Below, piece after piece: positions 25,055 through 37,980 of a stretch of DNA of 64,000 nt. Source of the DNA: Cloeon dipterum (lineage: Eukaryota; Arthropoda; Insecta; Ephemeroptera; Baetidae); the NCBI RefSeq assembly GCF_949628265.1, contig NC_088788.1, forward strand, positions 12,338,001 through 12,402,000. The letters run 5' to 3'. The position numbers were made by a program, and so were the translations under genes. Within the stretch, counting starts at the first letter, position 1, and every line of letters starts with the position of its first letter. The notes beneath the pieces were generated by a model. It was given only the letters and a program-made list of their open reading frames with translations, was not told the DNA's origin and searched no databases.

Positions 25055-25570
25055 TATGCGCTCTAATAAGATGCCCTTTACGAATGTGTTCGATTTGCTC
25101 ATCGGCTTGCTGGAGGCGTAAGTATTAGGGTGCAAATGCTTTCAGCGACTTGTAGAGGTATATGGCGTACGACTCATTTCTTCGCTTATTCCACTTGCCA
25201 TTTTCTTGTCTTGTTGTTCTACTGCGCCTTGCTGGATATTTTATGTGGCATATATGGTAATACGAGTGCAGCAAGAGGAAGAAAAAATATGATATATACA
25301 CTGATGCACGTCAACGCGAGGCCTCGGTATGCTGGATGAGCAGTGCGCTGCGCGAGTCAATCAGTCGTTCCGCGTTCCACGTACATATAGCCACAGCTAT
25401 CAGCCAAAATGAATGGCCAGGGAGTCGACGGGAGCGGCAGCCACGCTCCTCATAAACCCCTGCGTGGTATGCGATGTTGAAAAACCGCAAACCACGCAAT
25501 TTTGTGTCCAAAGTTATGGCTGTGGAGCAGTTGCGGATTTGTGCAAAAAATCCGCATTTTTTCCATCGCG
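25055..25570 (+). pseudogene. unidentified gene fragment, inverted counterpart of 21940-22360
   Basis: The plus strand carries the mirror copy beginning MRSNKMPFTNVFDLLIGLLE, then a stop, followed by sequence equivalent to the hydrophobic region and, after an extra stretch, ADLCKKSAFFPS. Divergence from the other arm is higher than between the LRR gene copies, so this pair is probably older or unselected. Confidence 0.45.
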
Positions 25571-25951
25571 GAGGGAATCTCCACATACATTAGTTTATTA
25601 TAATTGATGACCCCACTAATCATCCTATTTTTAACTGATTCGATTTTACTTCATATTTTCCCCACTATATTTTCTAGGATAGGGTTCACCCTTAAGTGAT
25701 AGAAGTATAATATCACAATATCTCTTGGATGAACATTATCTTATACCATACTGTTCCGGTCGAAAGCACTTAATGTTAGAAATAACAAAAAAAGGTATAC
25801 AGATTATCTCGGAAAAAAAATGTTTTCAAGTTCATGCACTGACTGAGTTATTTTGAATTGAATTTTATTATTTTGCCTGTGTTATTGAAAAAGATAAAGA
25901 TGAGAAAATACCTGAATTAAGTTTGAGAGTCTCACTCACTCACATCAAGCC

Positions 25952-28215
25952 ATGGAGGACGGAACGCTGTTGGAACTAACAGACAAGCGCCTAAGAAACC
26001 TCGCGAGAAAGAAAAGTTTGCTTGAGCTCACGACCCAACGGATCGTAGAAAATATCAGTTTTTTCTCAAAGAAGCACAAGCAATTTGCATCACTTCGTGA
26101 GTTTCATTGACATATATATATGATTTTATAATATAAAATATAATGTTGATAATCGCGGTATAATTTAACTTAAATTATGTCGCATCATGAATGGTTTAAT
26201 AACACAATAAGTACGCCAAAATGTCATGGGTCATGGGCAACAATAACTATATATAAGCATTTATAACTATATGTTTTGCGTGATAGAATATATCAATTTT
26301 ATTATTTCATCAAATATGTCCACACTATTAACTTGTTTTAAAATAATTCAATGCTGATACTGGTCAATTATTCAATGAAAGCTGAAATGATCAATATCAG
26401 ATTGTTCTTAACTCCTTTTAATTCCAGCTACACATCTGCGCGAAACACTCTTGCACAAATTAACCGACTTTAAGTGTGCGACAGATGCTGGAGACTTGGC
26501 AGAGTTCAAGAGGCGATTGAATGCCTTCAAAAATCTGCTCTGTTTGGGCATGAAGAAAGTTAAGCTTGACGGTCTACTGTCATTTCGCCCCACACTGAAA
26601 GTTGAACAGATTACTAAGGTATTTTTAACTTTGTATTTGCAAACAGCCCGGTAATTATGGTATCTGATCAATAGGTTGTAAAGCTGATAGCAACATACGC
26701 TACTAATATCCAATCTTTAACAATAAACGAGATACGTTGCAAAATAGGTTTTTCTTATACTTATAAAGTGTCTCTCGGAAGAGATATTTTAAAAGCAATA
26801 GGAGAGCTGAAAGAGCTGAGAAAGCTTGAATTGCTTAATCATAAGATCGCCTACTCAGAACTAAAGACGATCTGCGCCAAGAGCTTACCAAATTTGCAAT
26901 ACGTCAATTGCAGTCGAATCGTATATGATTTACAGTGCGATCCCGACGATGACGAAGAAGACTTCAGAATGAGTTTTTCAAATCTCAGATATTTCATTTT
27001 TGATTTCGTTCTACCTGGCTCGCCAATTCTATGTCATTCTCTTACTGAAGACTTTCTACACTTGAGTGTTAAGCATCTGCCGAAACTTGAGGTTGTCAGA
27101 GAGTACTTTGATAAGAATGGAAGATTAGGACCCAACTGCTGTGAATTTCCAGTGCTTCCTACGCATATTTCTGCTCTGCGACACTTAAATGCGTATTCAA
27201 ATGCCTTCGGTTTGCACCTGAAGTTTCCAAATGTCACACACTTAACGGTTAGCTCTTCTATTTTTCTTTTTTCTATTTTAAATTCTAAATTGAAATAATT
27301 ATTTTAGATAGATTTTTTCCATTGGGATCACGACAAGCGAAAAATAGACGATTTCTTTAAATTTAACAAGATACAATGCCTACATTTGTATAATGCTCCC
27401 TCATCACACATCGTATACAAGTTCTTGAAAAAATATGGGCAAAATTTGCAATATCTCATATTGACGGACAACGATGCGATTGAAATACAGCTAAAATTCA
27501 GATCAATATTTCTGCTATGCCCGAAACTACAGAGACTTCGATTGAGTTGCATTGATATGATTGACGACTGGAAACCCATCCAATTTTTTTCAGAACTAAA
27601 AGAATTTTCATGGACACCTCTTAGGTAATTATCCTGTATCAATTAATCATGTTGAAGATTTCATCTTTTCTTACTGTTTTTTTTTATTTATTCTAGGAAA
27701 TCGTGCTTGTCTAACATTCTCTCCGCTCCCCTGTTGGAAAAAGTTTTCTTCGGAGGCATTCCTTTTGACCCAGATGACCTGAAGATTGTGTCGACGATGA
27801 TCCTCGAGAAAAAGATACTGAAGAGACTAAGCACTCTTCATTTTAAAAGCAGCAACACTGATTACGAATTGGATCCAGCAGATCCCGATGATTCAGCCAT
27901 AATTAGAGAGCTGGGTAATATGATGAAAATTGCTCTTGCTTTTCTACCCGAATTATCGGATGTGAATGCATTGCTTCGCTCTAGGAAAATTCTCCTAAGT
28001 TGGGTTACCCCTATATCCCTGATTTAAGTATTTTATTGGGATTAAAACCGATTGCGGATGAGGAGTTAATCAACATGTTAATTGCTTTTAAAAGAAGGAC
28101 GGTAATTTTACCATCCAATAACAACTCTTCGCACTGGTGTATTTATGCAATTTGCTCAATATTTAGTATAATATCAATTGTTTTAATTAACCGAAGTCGT
28201 GTTTTAAAAAATTAG
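25952..28215 (+). pseudogene. LRR-like tail-anchored family, copy G2, frameshifted near the 3' end
   Basis: Plus-strand exons 25952-26096, 26428-26618, 26675-27247, 27308-27624 and 27697-28215 mirror those of G1. Exons 1-4 are open and in phase. In exon 5, near 27985, one base is missing relative to G4 (an A run of five against six or seven), so the frame leaves the family sequence after ALLRSRK and stops at 28025-28027. The rest, including the hydrophobic anchor WCIYAICSIFSIISIVLI, remains intact in the next frame (28000-28215). A three-base insertion further on adds one Leu. The product would be soluble if translated. A sequencing error in the homopolymer is an alternative explanation. Confidence 0.8.
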
Positions 28216-30428
28216 ATATTATAGCATCGTAATTCATCGTGTATGATTAAATTTGCTTCTAATTATAATATGTGTTTCATTTTACACTTTCGAGGCAGAA
28301 GAAATTTACTTAATCCTAAAATGTTTTAAGCCATCGGGCATTTACACCCTCTCTACCAGTGTCATTGTCAAATTTTTCAATTCCGGGCCATATTTTCTTT
28401 AAAGCTCCAAAAATAACTGAAAGCAATCAGCTATCGATTATTTGTTGTTTAAAGTGAGCCTGCTTATAAAATATAATCTACAGGCGGACGCAGTTTCTAT
28501 ATTTCTCTACAAAACTAAGAAAGACAAGTTTTCTTAACATTCGAGAAATGTTTAATCGCTTTTCTTTCCCCAAAATTTAGCTCGTTGGTTTCTACTTGTT
28601 TTCAATAATTTCGCCAAAATCAAAAACATCAAATCCAATTAAGAGTTTCTATGTGAGTCTTTTTAATTCACATGGTATCTTATTTCCCCAGCTCTGACCG
28701 TACGTAATAGCTAAAGTTGAAGCAAAATATTTCTATTCATGTATGGTTCTCTTATGATTTTACTCAATGGTAAACTTATCAATAGGTAAAACGGCAAAAC
28801 ACGCTAGAACTCACTTGTCAAAGTAATAGTAACAGTTTATTGGTGCTTTTTGACAACAATTTAAAACACATTTTGTATTCAATATTACTTCCTGAAGCTG
28901 TTGGGAATATATTGGTCGAGCGCGTGCGGGTGCGGGCAAGTGAAAATGGCTAAAGGATGGGAAAATCTGTGAGCGCGCGGCCAGCCGCTTGCACACATCT
29001 CTCGCCCTGCTTCAGCTCTTCAGAGCCCACCAGCCACCAGCTCCAATTTTGGTTAGTATAAAAATTTCTCACATTTGCTGCTAACTCAATTTCATATTAT
29101 GGCTCAAAATTGTACAAATAATTCTGTCATAATATATTTTTAACTTCGACGAACATGCGTTAGAACGAATTATAAACCGTTAATAAAACTCCAAAATTTT
29201 ATGGTGGGAGTGCTTTTCTTTTGAGTTCTATAATTTATTTCAACTCTGATTAATTTAAAGATAATATAATAAAAAATACAATTTTTAGTAGACGTATAAT
29301 GAGACATTTGCTGGGAGTTTACAACTCCGCGTAATCAAAATGTTGTATTTTTCTGCTCGTTATTATTTCTTTGATAATTCCCATTGATATACCGATGAGT
29401 TCCTTAGACGGATTATATTACATGAGAAATTTGTAATAAAAACGGATCTGCGAGGAAATCCAAATCGGCAATCGTTGCAGAAAGAAGTCTATTATTGTAA
29501 CCATCACAAAGAGGTTCCCTTTGCACCGCACCACTCTGTCACCCTCCTGTCCTGGCCCTAAGATCATCAATAATATCAAACTAGGTAATTTTAAGCGACC
29601 GTTACGAAAAAATGTATACTCAGACACAACATGCGACAGGCACTCAGCAATATTATATTATATTACGACATAATTATTACAATATCTGAACACCTCAGCA
29701 CTCAAAGGACAGTGCTTAGTTATTGATGGATGCAGAGTGCAAAAATTTTTATTTAAAAAAGATCTCTGACATCGCAACTACTTTTTTCTCTTCATAAACA
29801 AAACTAGTAAGTCGTGTCCCAAATTAAAAACTGATTTGAACTTCGATTCTTGGCAAGGACGCAGGCCTAAAATAGGTGTGTAATCGGTGCGGAATTAGGA
29901 GACGGAAAGTACCTAAATGAGTTGTAGTTTCAAGGGTTGGGAGGCCACGGCAAACACACCTAATTTTGTTTTTTCCTCAAGTGAAAGTTGCGTCTTCAAA
30001 TTTTTAGCTATAAACCACTTAAACCGTGGGAAAAATTTATTAAATTAATTTAATTTCCAATCCAGTACAAATTGCATTGAAATACACACTAAATCCTACC
30101 AAACTTAAAATACATAGAGCCAAAAATGTGTTGTAACTTAAAGGTATTTCTATATAGCTATAAACATTCACAAACAATTTTACTCTACTTTTTGACACGT
30201 CATGGAGCTAATAAGCTTCATTAAATTTTAATAGTTTTGATCCAAAATTACTCCTAAATATTTCATTTATTTGTCAACTTGCAAACATTTTTCTCAAATA
30301 ACAACCTGCACAAAAATTATGAAAAAACAAGAGACAGTCTTTTCGCAGCCTCGGAAGGAAAAAACTTAAACATTTAATATATCAAGAAACAAATTGAAAC
30401 ATACACGTTGAATTTCATGCCATAAAAT
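28216..30428. repeat. duplicated intergenic block (copy 1), between tail-to-tail G2 and G3
   Basis: The first 700 bp, the G2 3' flank, match 35234-35930 closely. Then come the GC-marked part (28914-29430) and a shortened second part (29430-30428) that lacks the segment present at 36450-36960. No separate gene is called; the exon-like segment here (about 29446-29586) is truncated. Confidence 0.75.
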
Positions 30429-32549
30429 CTAATTTTGAAAAACACGAGATCGGTTAATTAAAACAATTATTGATGCTATACCAAATATTGAGAAAATTGA
30501 ATATATACACCAGTGCGATGAGTTGTTTTCGGATGGTAAAATTACCGTCCTTCTTTTAAAAGCAATTAACATGTTGATTAACTCCTCATCCGCAATCGGT
30601 TTTAATCCAAAAATACTAAAATCAGGGACATAGGGATAATCCAACTTAGGAGATTCTCTCCCAGAGCAGAACAATGCATTTACATCTGACAATTCGGGAA
30701 GAAAAGCGAGAGCAATTTTCATCATTCTACCCAGCTCTCTCAATACGGCTGAATCATCGGGATCTGTTGGATCCAATACGAAATCAGTGCTGCAGCGATC
30801 AAAATGAAGAGTGCTTAGTCTCTTCAGTATCTTTTTCTCAAGTATCATGGTCGACACAATCTTCAGGTCGTCTGGGTCAAAAAGAATGCCTCCGAAGACA
30901 ACTTTTTCCAACAGGGGAGCGGAGAGAATGTTAGACAAGCACGACGATTTCCTAGAATATTTAGAAAAAAAACAATAAGAAAAGATGAAATTGTCAACAT
31001 CATTAATTGATATAGAAAATTTACCTAAGTGGTATCCATGAAAATTCTTTTAGTTCCGAAAAAAATTTGATGGGTTTCCAGTCGTCAATCATATCAATGT
31101 AGCTTAAACGAAGTCTCTGTAGTTTCGGGCATAGCAGAAATATTGATCTGAATTTTAGCTGTATTACAATCGCATCGTTGTCCGTCAATATGAGATATTG
31201 CAAATTTTGCCCATATTTTCTCAAGAACTTGTATGCGATACGTGATGAAGGAGCATTATACAAATGTAGGCCTTGTATCTTGTTAAATTTAAAGAAATCG
31301 TCTATATTTCGCTTGTCGTGATCCCAATGGAAAAAATCTATCTAAAATAATTTTTTCAATTAAGAACAGAAAACAGAACTTAAAAGTGGGGAAAAAAGAA
31401 AAATAGAAGAGCTAACAGTTAAGTGTGTGACATTTGGAAACTTCAGGTGCAAACCAAAGGCACTTGGACACGCATTTAAGTGTCGTAGAGCAGAAATATG
31501 TTTAGGAAGCACTGGAAATGCGTAGCAGTTAGGTCCAATTTTTCCACCATTATCAAAGTACTGTTTTACAACCTCAAGCTTCGGCAGATGCTTAACACTC
31601 AAATGTACAAAATCTTTATTAAGAAAATGACCTGGATGATCTGGCGTAACAGGAAGAACTAAAGTAAAAAAGAAATATCTGAGATTTGAAAAACTAATTC
31701 TGAAGTCTTCTTCATCATCTTCAGGATCGCCCTCTAAATCATATACGATTCGACTGCAATTTACGTAGTCCAAATTTGGTAAGGTCTTGGCGCAGATCGT
31801 CTTTAGTTCTGAGTAGGCGATACTAAGATTAAGCAATTCAAGCTTCCTCAGCTCTTTCAGCTCTCCTATTGCTTTTAAAATATCTCTTCCGAGAGACATA
31901 TTATAAAAATATGAAAAACCTGTTTTGCCACGGATCTCGTTGATTGTTAAAGACTGGATATTAGTAGCGTATGTTGCTATCAGCTTTACAACCTATTGAT
32001 CAGATACCATAATTACCGGGCTGTTTACAAATAAAAAGTTAAAAATACCTTAGTAATCTGTTCCAATTTTAGTGGTGTGGGGCAAAAGGTCATCAGACCG
32101 TCGAGTTTAACTTTCTTCATGCCCGAACAGAGCAGATTTTTGAAGGCATTCAAGCGCCTCTTGAACTCTGCCAAGTCTCCAGCATCTGTCGCACACTTAA
32201 AGTCGGTTAATTTGTGCAAGAGTTTTTCGCGCAGATGTGCAGCTGGAAATAATAGGAGTTATAGACAATACGATATTTTTCATTTCGGTTTACGTATAAC
32301 TGAATGAATTGACCATTATAATCGTATTTTAAGTTAAATTTTACCCCGAATATCAAAATTATAATTTATATTATAAAATTATAAAATATGCTTATGAAAC
32401 TCACGGAGAGATGCAAATTGGTTGTTCTTCTTTGAGAAATAACTGATATTTTCTACGATCCGTTGGGTCGTGAGCTCAAGCAGAGTTTTCTTCCTCGCCA
32501 GGTTTCTTAGGCGCTTCTCTGTTAGTTCCAACAGCGTTCCGTCCTCCAT
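30429..32549 (-). CDS. LRR-like tail-anchored family protein, copy G3, intact
   Basis: Minus-strand exons 32549-32405, 32242-32049, 31992-31417, 31341-31025 and 30951-30429 join in phase to 584 residues. Exons 1, 2 and 5 resemble the minus-oriented copies G1 and G5, whereas exons 3 and 4 (KHLPKLEVVKQYFDNGG, MIDDWKPIKFF) resemble the plus-oriented copies G2 and G4, so it is a mosaic. The tail anchor and C-terminal RSRVFQN are kept. It shares a 402-bp head-to-head spacer with G4, which suggests a common promoter region. Confidence 0.85.
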
Positions 32550-32951
32550 GACTTGATGTGAGTGAGTGAGACTCTCATGCTTAATTTAGGTATTTTCTCT
32601 TTATGTTCTACAATAACACAGGCAAAAGAATAAAAATAGGTTGACCGTCAATTCAAAATAACTCAGTCAGTGCATGAACTTGAAAACATATTTTGTTTTT
32701 GCAAAGATATGTATTAAATTTTGTAACCATACCTTACTGTTCCGGTCGAAAGCACTTAAAGTTAACAATAACAAAAAAAGGTATATACAGATTATCTTTG
32801 AAAAAAATAAATATGTTTTCAAGTTCATGCACTGACTGAGTTATTTTGAATTGACGGTCAACCTATTGTTATTCTTTTGCCTGTGTTATTGAAAAAGATA
32901 AAGATAAGAAAATACCTGAATTAAGTTTGAGAGTCTCACTCACATCAAGCC
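32550..32951. promoter_or_regulatory. near-palindromic bidirectional spacer between G3 and G4
   Basis: Both halves are near mirror images: each start codon is preceded by the CTTGATG / CATCAAG and GAGACTCTC block, then a TTTAGGTATTTTCTC-type stretch, then TTGACCGTCAATTC and CAGTGCATGAACTTGAAAAC. Only the centre (about 32705-32815) is unpaired. With start codons 402 bp apart on opposite strands, a shared divergent promoter is the simple inference; no TATA box can be assigned with confidence. Confidence 0.6.
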
Positions 32952-35233
32952 ATGGAGGACGGAATGCTGTTGGAACTAACAGAGAAGCGCCTAAGAAACC
33001 TCGCGAGAAAGAAAAATTTGCTTCAGCTAACGACCCAACGGATCGTAGAAAATATCAGTTTTTTCTCAAAGAAGCACAAGCAATTTGCATCACTTCGTGA
33101 GTTTCATTAACATATATATGATTTTATAATATAAAATATAATGTTGATAATCGCTGTAAAATTTAACTTAAAATATGTCGCATCATGAATGGTTTAATAA
33201 CACAATAAGTACGCCAAAATGTCATGGGTCATGGGCAACAATAACTATATATAAGCATTTATAACTATATGTTTTGCGTAATAGAATGTATCAATTATTA
33301 TTTTATTAATTTATTATTTCATCAATATGTCCACACTATTAATTTGTTTTAAAATAATTCAACGCTGATACTGGTCAATTATTCAATGAAAGATGAAATG
33401 ATCATTATCGGATTGTTCTTAACTCCTTTTAATTCCAGCTGCACATCTGAGGGAAAAACTCTTGCACAAATTAACCGACTTTAAGTGTGCGACAGATGCT
33501 GGAGACTTGGCAGAGTTCAAGAGGCGCTTGAATGCCTTCAAAAATCTGCTCTGTTTGGGCACTAAGAAAGTTAAACTCGACGGTCTAATGTCATTTTGCC
33601 CCACACTGAAAGTTGAACAGATTACTAAGGTATTTTTAACTTTGTATTTGTAAACAGCCCGGTAACTATGGTATCTGATCAATAGGTTGTAAAGCTGATA
33701 GCAACATACGCTACTAATATCCAATCTTTAACAATAAACGAGATCCGTGGCAAAACAGGTTTTTCATATACTTATAAAGTTTCTCTCGGAAGAGATATTT
33801 TAAAAGCAGTAGGAGAGCTGAAACAACTGAGAAAGCTTGAATTGCTTAATTTTAACATCGCCTACACAGAACTAAAGACGATCTGCGCCAAGACGTTACC
33901 AAATTTGGAATACATCTATTGTAGTCGAATTATATATGATCTAGAAGGCTATCCCGAAGATGACGAAGACGACTTCAGAATGAGTTTTTCAAATCTCAGA
34001 TATTTCATTTTTGATTTCGTTCAACCTGCCACGCCAAATCTATGTCATTCTCTTACAGAAGACTTTGTACACTTGAGTGTTAAGCATCTGCCGAAACTTG
34101 AGGTTGTCAGAGAGTACTTTGATAATAATGGAAGATTAAGACCCAACTGCTGTGAATTTCCAGTGCTTCCTACGCATATTTCTGCTCTGCGACACTTAAA
34201 TGCGTATTCAAATGCCTTAGGTTTGCATCTGAAGTTTCCAAATGTCACACTCTTAACGGTTAGCTCTTCTATTTTTCTTTTTTTTCTAATTTTAAGTTCT
34301 CTTCTAAATTGAAATTTTTGTTTTAGATAGATTTTTTCGATTGGGTTTACGGCGAGCGAAAAATAGATGATTTCTTTAAATTTAACAAGATACAAGGTCT
34401 ACATTTGCGTAATGCCCCCTCATCACGTATCGTATACAAGTTCTTGAAAAAATATGGAAAAAATTTGCAATACCTCATACTGACGGACACGAATGCAATT
34501 GCAATACAGCTAAAATTTCAATCATTATTTCAATTATGCCCGAAACTACAGAGGCTTCGATTGAGTTACGTTGATATGATTGACCACAGCAAACCCATCC
34601 AATTTTTTTCTGAACTAAAAGAATTTTCTTGGACACCACTTAGGTAAATTTCCTGTATCAATTTATCATGTTGAAAATTTCATATTTTCTTACTGTTTTT
34701 TTTTTATTTATTCTAGGAAATCGTGTTTGTCTAACATTCTCTCCGCTCCCCTGTTGGAAAAAGTTGTCTTCGGAGGCATTCTTTTTTACCCAGATGACCT
34801 GAAGATTGTGTCGACCATGATCCTGGAGAAAAAGATACTGAAGAGACTCGGCACTCTTCATTTTAAAAGCAGCAACACTGATTACGAATTGGATCCAGCA
34901 GATCCCGATGATTCAGCCATAATTAGAGAGCTGGGTAATTTGATGAAAATTGCTCTTGCTCTTCTACCCGAATTGTCGGATGTGAATGCATTGTTTCGCT
35001 CTAGGAAAAAATCTCCTAAGTTGGATTATCCCTATATCCCTGATTTAAGTATTTTGGGATTAAAAATAATTGCGGACGAAGAGTTAATCAATATGTTAAT
35101 TGCTTTTAAAAGAAGGACGGTAATTTTACCATCCAATAACAACTCTTCGCACTGGTGTATTTATGCAATTTGCTCAATATTTAGTATAATATCAATTGTT
35201 TTAATTAACCGAAGTCGTGTTTTAAAAAATTAG
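32952..35233 (+). CDS. LRR-like tail-anchored family protein, copy G4, intact
   Basis: Plus-strand exons 32952-33096, 33439-33629, 33686-34258, 34327-34643 and 34717-35233 join in phase to 580 residues. The first half of exon 3 (LEYIYCSRIIYDLEGYPEDD) is almost identical to G5; the second half (HSLTEDFVHLSVKHLPKLEV) is like G2; exon 4 (MIDHSKPIQFF) is like G1; exon 5 is like G2. This patchwork suggests gene conversion. The hydrophobic C-terminal helix and RSRVLKN tail are intact. The 3' flank matches that of G2. Confidence 0.85.
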
Positions 35234-37980
35234 ATATTGGAGCATCGTAATTCATCGTGTATGATTAAATTTGCTTCTAATTATAATATGTGTTTCATTT
35301 TACACTTTCGAGGCAGAAGAAATTTACTTAATCCTAAAATGTTTTAAGCCATCGGGCATTTACACCCTCTCTGCCAGTGTCATTGTCAAATTTTTTAATT
35401 CCGGGCCATATTTTCTTTAAAGCTCCAAAAATAACTGAAAGCGTTTTATCGATTATTTGTTGTTTAAAGTGAGCCTGCTTATAAAATATAATCTACAGGC
35501 GGACGCAGTTTCTATATTTCTCTACAAAACTAAGAAAGACAAGTTTTCTTAACATTCGAGAAATGTTTAATCGCTTTTCTTTCCTCAAAATTTAGCTCGT
35601 TGGTTTCTACTTGTTTTCAATATTTTCGCCAAAATCTAAAACATAAAATCCAATTAAGAGTTTCTATGTGAGTCTTTTTAATTCACACGGTAGCTTATTT
35701 CCCTTAGTTCTGATCGTACGTAATGGCTAAAGTTGAAGCAAAATATTTCTATTCATGTATGGTTCTCTTATGATTTTACTCAATGGTAAATTTATCAATA
35801 GGTAAAACGGCAAAACACGCTAGAACTCACTTGTCAAAGTAATAGTAACAGTTTATTGGTGCTTTTTGACAACAATTTAAAACACATTTTGTATTCAATA
35901 TTACTTCCTGAAGCTGTTGGGAATATATTGGTCGAGCGCGTGCGGGCACGGAAAATGGCTAAAGGATGGGAAAATCTGTGAGCGCGCGGCCAGCCGCTTG
36001 CACACGTCTCTCGCCGTGCTTCAGCTCTTCAGAGCCCACCAGCCACCAGCTCCAATGTTGGTTAATATAAAAATTTCTCACATTTGCTGCTAACTCAATT
36101 TCATATTATGGCTCAAAATTGTACAAATAATTCTGTCATAATATATTTTTAACTTCGACGAACATGCGTTAGAACGAATTATAAACCGTTAATAAAACTC
36201 CAAAATTTTATGGTGGGAGTGCTTTTCTTTTGAGTTCTATAATTTATTTCAACTATGATAAATTTAAAGATAATATAATAAAAAATACAATTTTTAGTAG
36301 ATAAATAATAAGAGACATTTGCTGGGAGTTGACAACGCCGCGTAATCAAAATGTTGTATTTTTCTGCTCGTTACTATTTCTTTGATAATTTCCATTGATA
36401 TATACCGATAAGTTCTTCAGACGGATAATATTAAAGTATATATTTTTTTTTAATAAAAGCCTGTCTGTATCTACTATATACCTGTGAATCGCAGCTTAAT
36501 TTTTTTTATCAAAATCTCCGATCTTATACTGAAAGTTAAAATTGATTTAATTGTCTTGTAATATAACATACAAAATGCTCCACTTAATTGTGTTCTCATT
36601 GTGTATGTAAGCATTTTTTTATTATTTCTGAAGTGGGATTATTTTGAATAGAAGATGCGATAGGAAGGGGGCAGTTCCAAATCAAACCGTGAAGGCGTCG
36701 GAATCAGCAACAGAAACAGATCAGAAGCTTTTTAGATTATAAGCAGGCGACCGCAGCGCCAGCGCCAGCACCAGTTCCAGCCTTGTCCCAGCTGTTAGCT
36801 GTTTACATTTTGATTTTTGACGTTCCACTAACTAATATCCTTTAAAATCTAGAAATTAAATCGATTTCAGCCACGGAAGGATAACTCGCATATAGAGTAA
36901 TGATTTTTCGCGTTTTCTTTTGTGTAATTTATATTATAAACATAACTTTGTTATCTCCGCAGGAGTATCTACCAAATTGAATAATATTTGCGATCTGCGA
37001 GGAAATCCAAATCAGCAATCGTTGCAGAAAGAAGTCTATTATTGTAACCATCACAGAGGGGGTCCCTTTGCACCACACCACTCTGTCACCCTCCTGTCCT
37101 GGCCCTAAGATCATCAATAATATCAAACTAGGTAATTTTAAGCGACCGTTACGAAAAAATTTATACTCAGACACGAAATGCGACAGGCACTCAGCAATAT
37201 TATATTATATTACGACATAATTATTACAATATCTGAACACCTCAGCACTCAAAGGACAGTGCTTAGTTATTGATGGATGCAGAGTGCAAAAATTTTTATT
37301 TAAAAAAGATCTCTGACATCGCAACTACTTTTTTCTCTTCATAAACAAAACTAGTAAGTCGTGTCCCAAATTAAAAACTGATTTCAACTTCGATTCTTGA
37401 CAAGGGTGCAGGCCAAAAATAGGTGCGGAATTAGGAGACGGAAAGTACCTAAATGAGTTGTAGTTTTAAGGGTTGGGAGGCAACGGCAAACACACCTAAT
37501 TTTGTTTTTTCCTCAAGTGAAAGCTGCGTCTTCAAATTTTTAACTATAAACCACTTAAACCGTGGAAAAAATTTATGAAATTAATTTAATTTCCAATCCA
37601 GTACAAAATGCATTGAATTACACACTAAATCCTACCAAACTTAAAATACATAGAGCCAAAAATGTGTTGTAACTTAAAGGTATTTCTATATAGCTATAAA
37701 CATTCACAAACAATTTTACTCTACTTTTTGACACGTCATGGAGCTAATATATGCTTCTTTAAATTTTAATAGTTTTGATCCAAAATTACTCCTAAATATT
37801 TCATTTATTTGTCAACTTGCAAACATTTTTCTCAAATAACAACCTGCACAAAAATTATGAAGAAACAAGAGACAATTCCTATCTGACCGTCTTTTCGCAG
37901 CCTCGGAAGGAAAAAACTTAAACATTTAATATATCAAGAAACAAATTGAAACATACACGTTGAATTTCATGCCATAAAAT
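35234..37980. repeat. duplicated intergenic block (copy 2), between tail-to-tail G4 and G5
   Basis: This is the most complete copy: G4 3' flank (35234-35930), GC-marked part (35930-36450) and second part (36450-37980). The second part is colinear with 17650-19494 except for the extra dispersed repeat there. It contains the exon-like segment at about 36961-37128, here with a stop in the frame that is open in copy 0. Confidence 0.75.

Larger units (their letters stand above)
21607..25951. other. head-to-head interval between G1 and G2, expanded by repeats
   Basis: Both ends carry the same promoter-proximal sequence in mirror image (GAGTGAGTGAGACTCTC near 21616-21635 and its complement before 25952; a mirror of the 32.55-32.95 kb interval). 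Between them are the inverted arms 21940-22360 and 25055-25570, a copy of the first part of the intergenic block at 23697-24210, and AT-rich filler. No intact gene is visible. Confidence 0.6.

Noticed and set aside
25952-26096. The N-terminal exon of the LRR-like family as an F-box.
   Set aside because: The conserved LELT-x-x-R-L segment lacks the usual Leu-Pro start and the spacing of an F-box; I left the family without that label.
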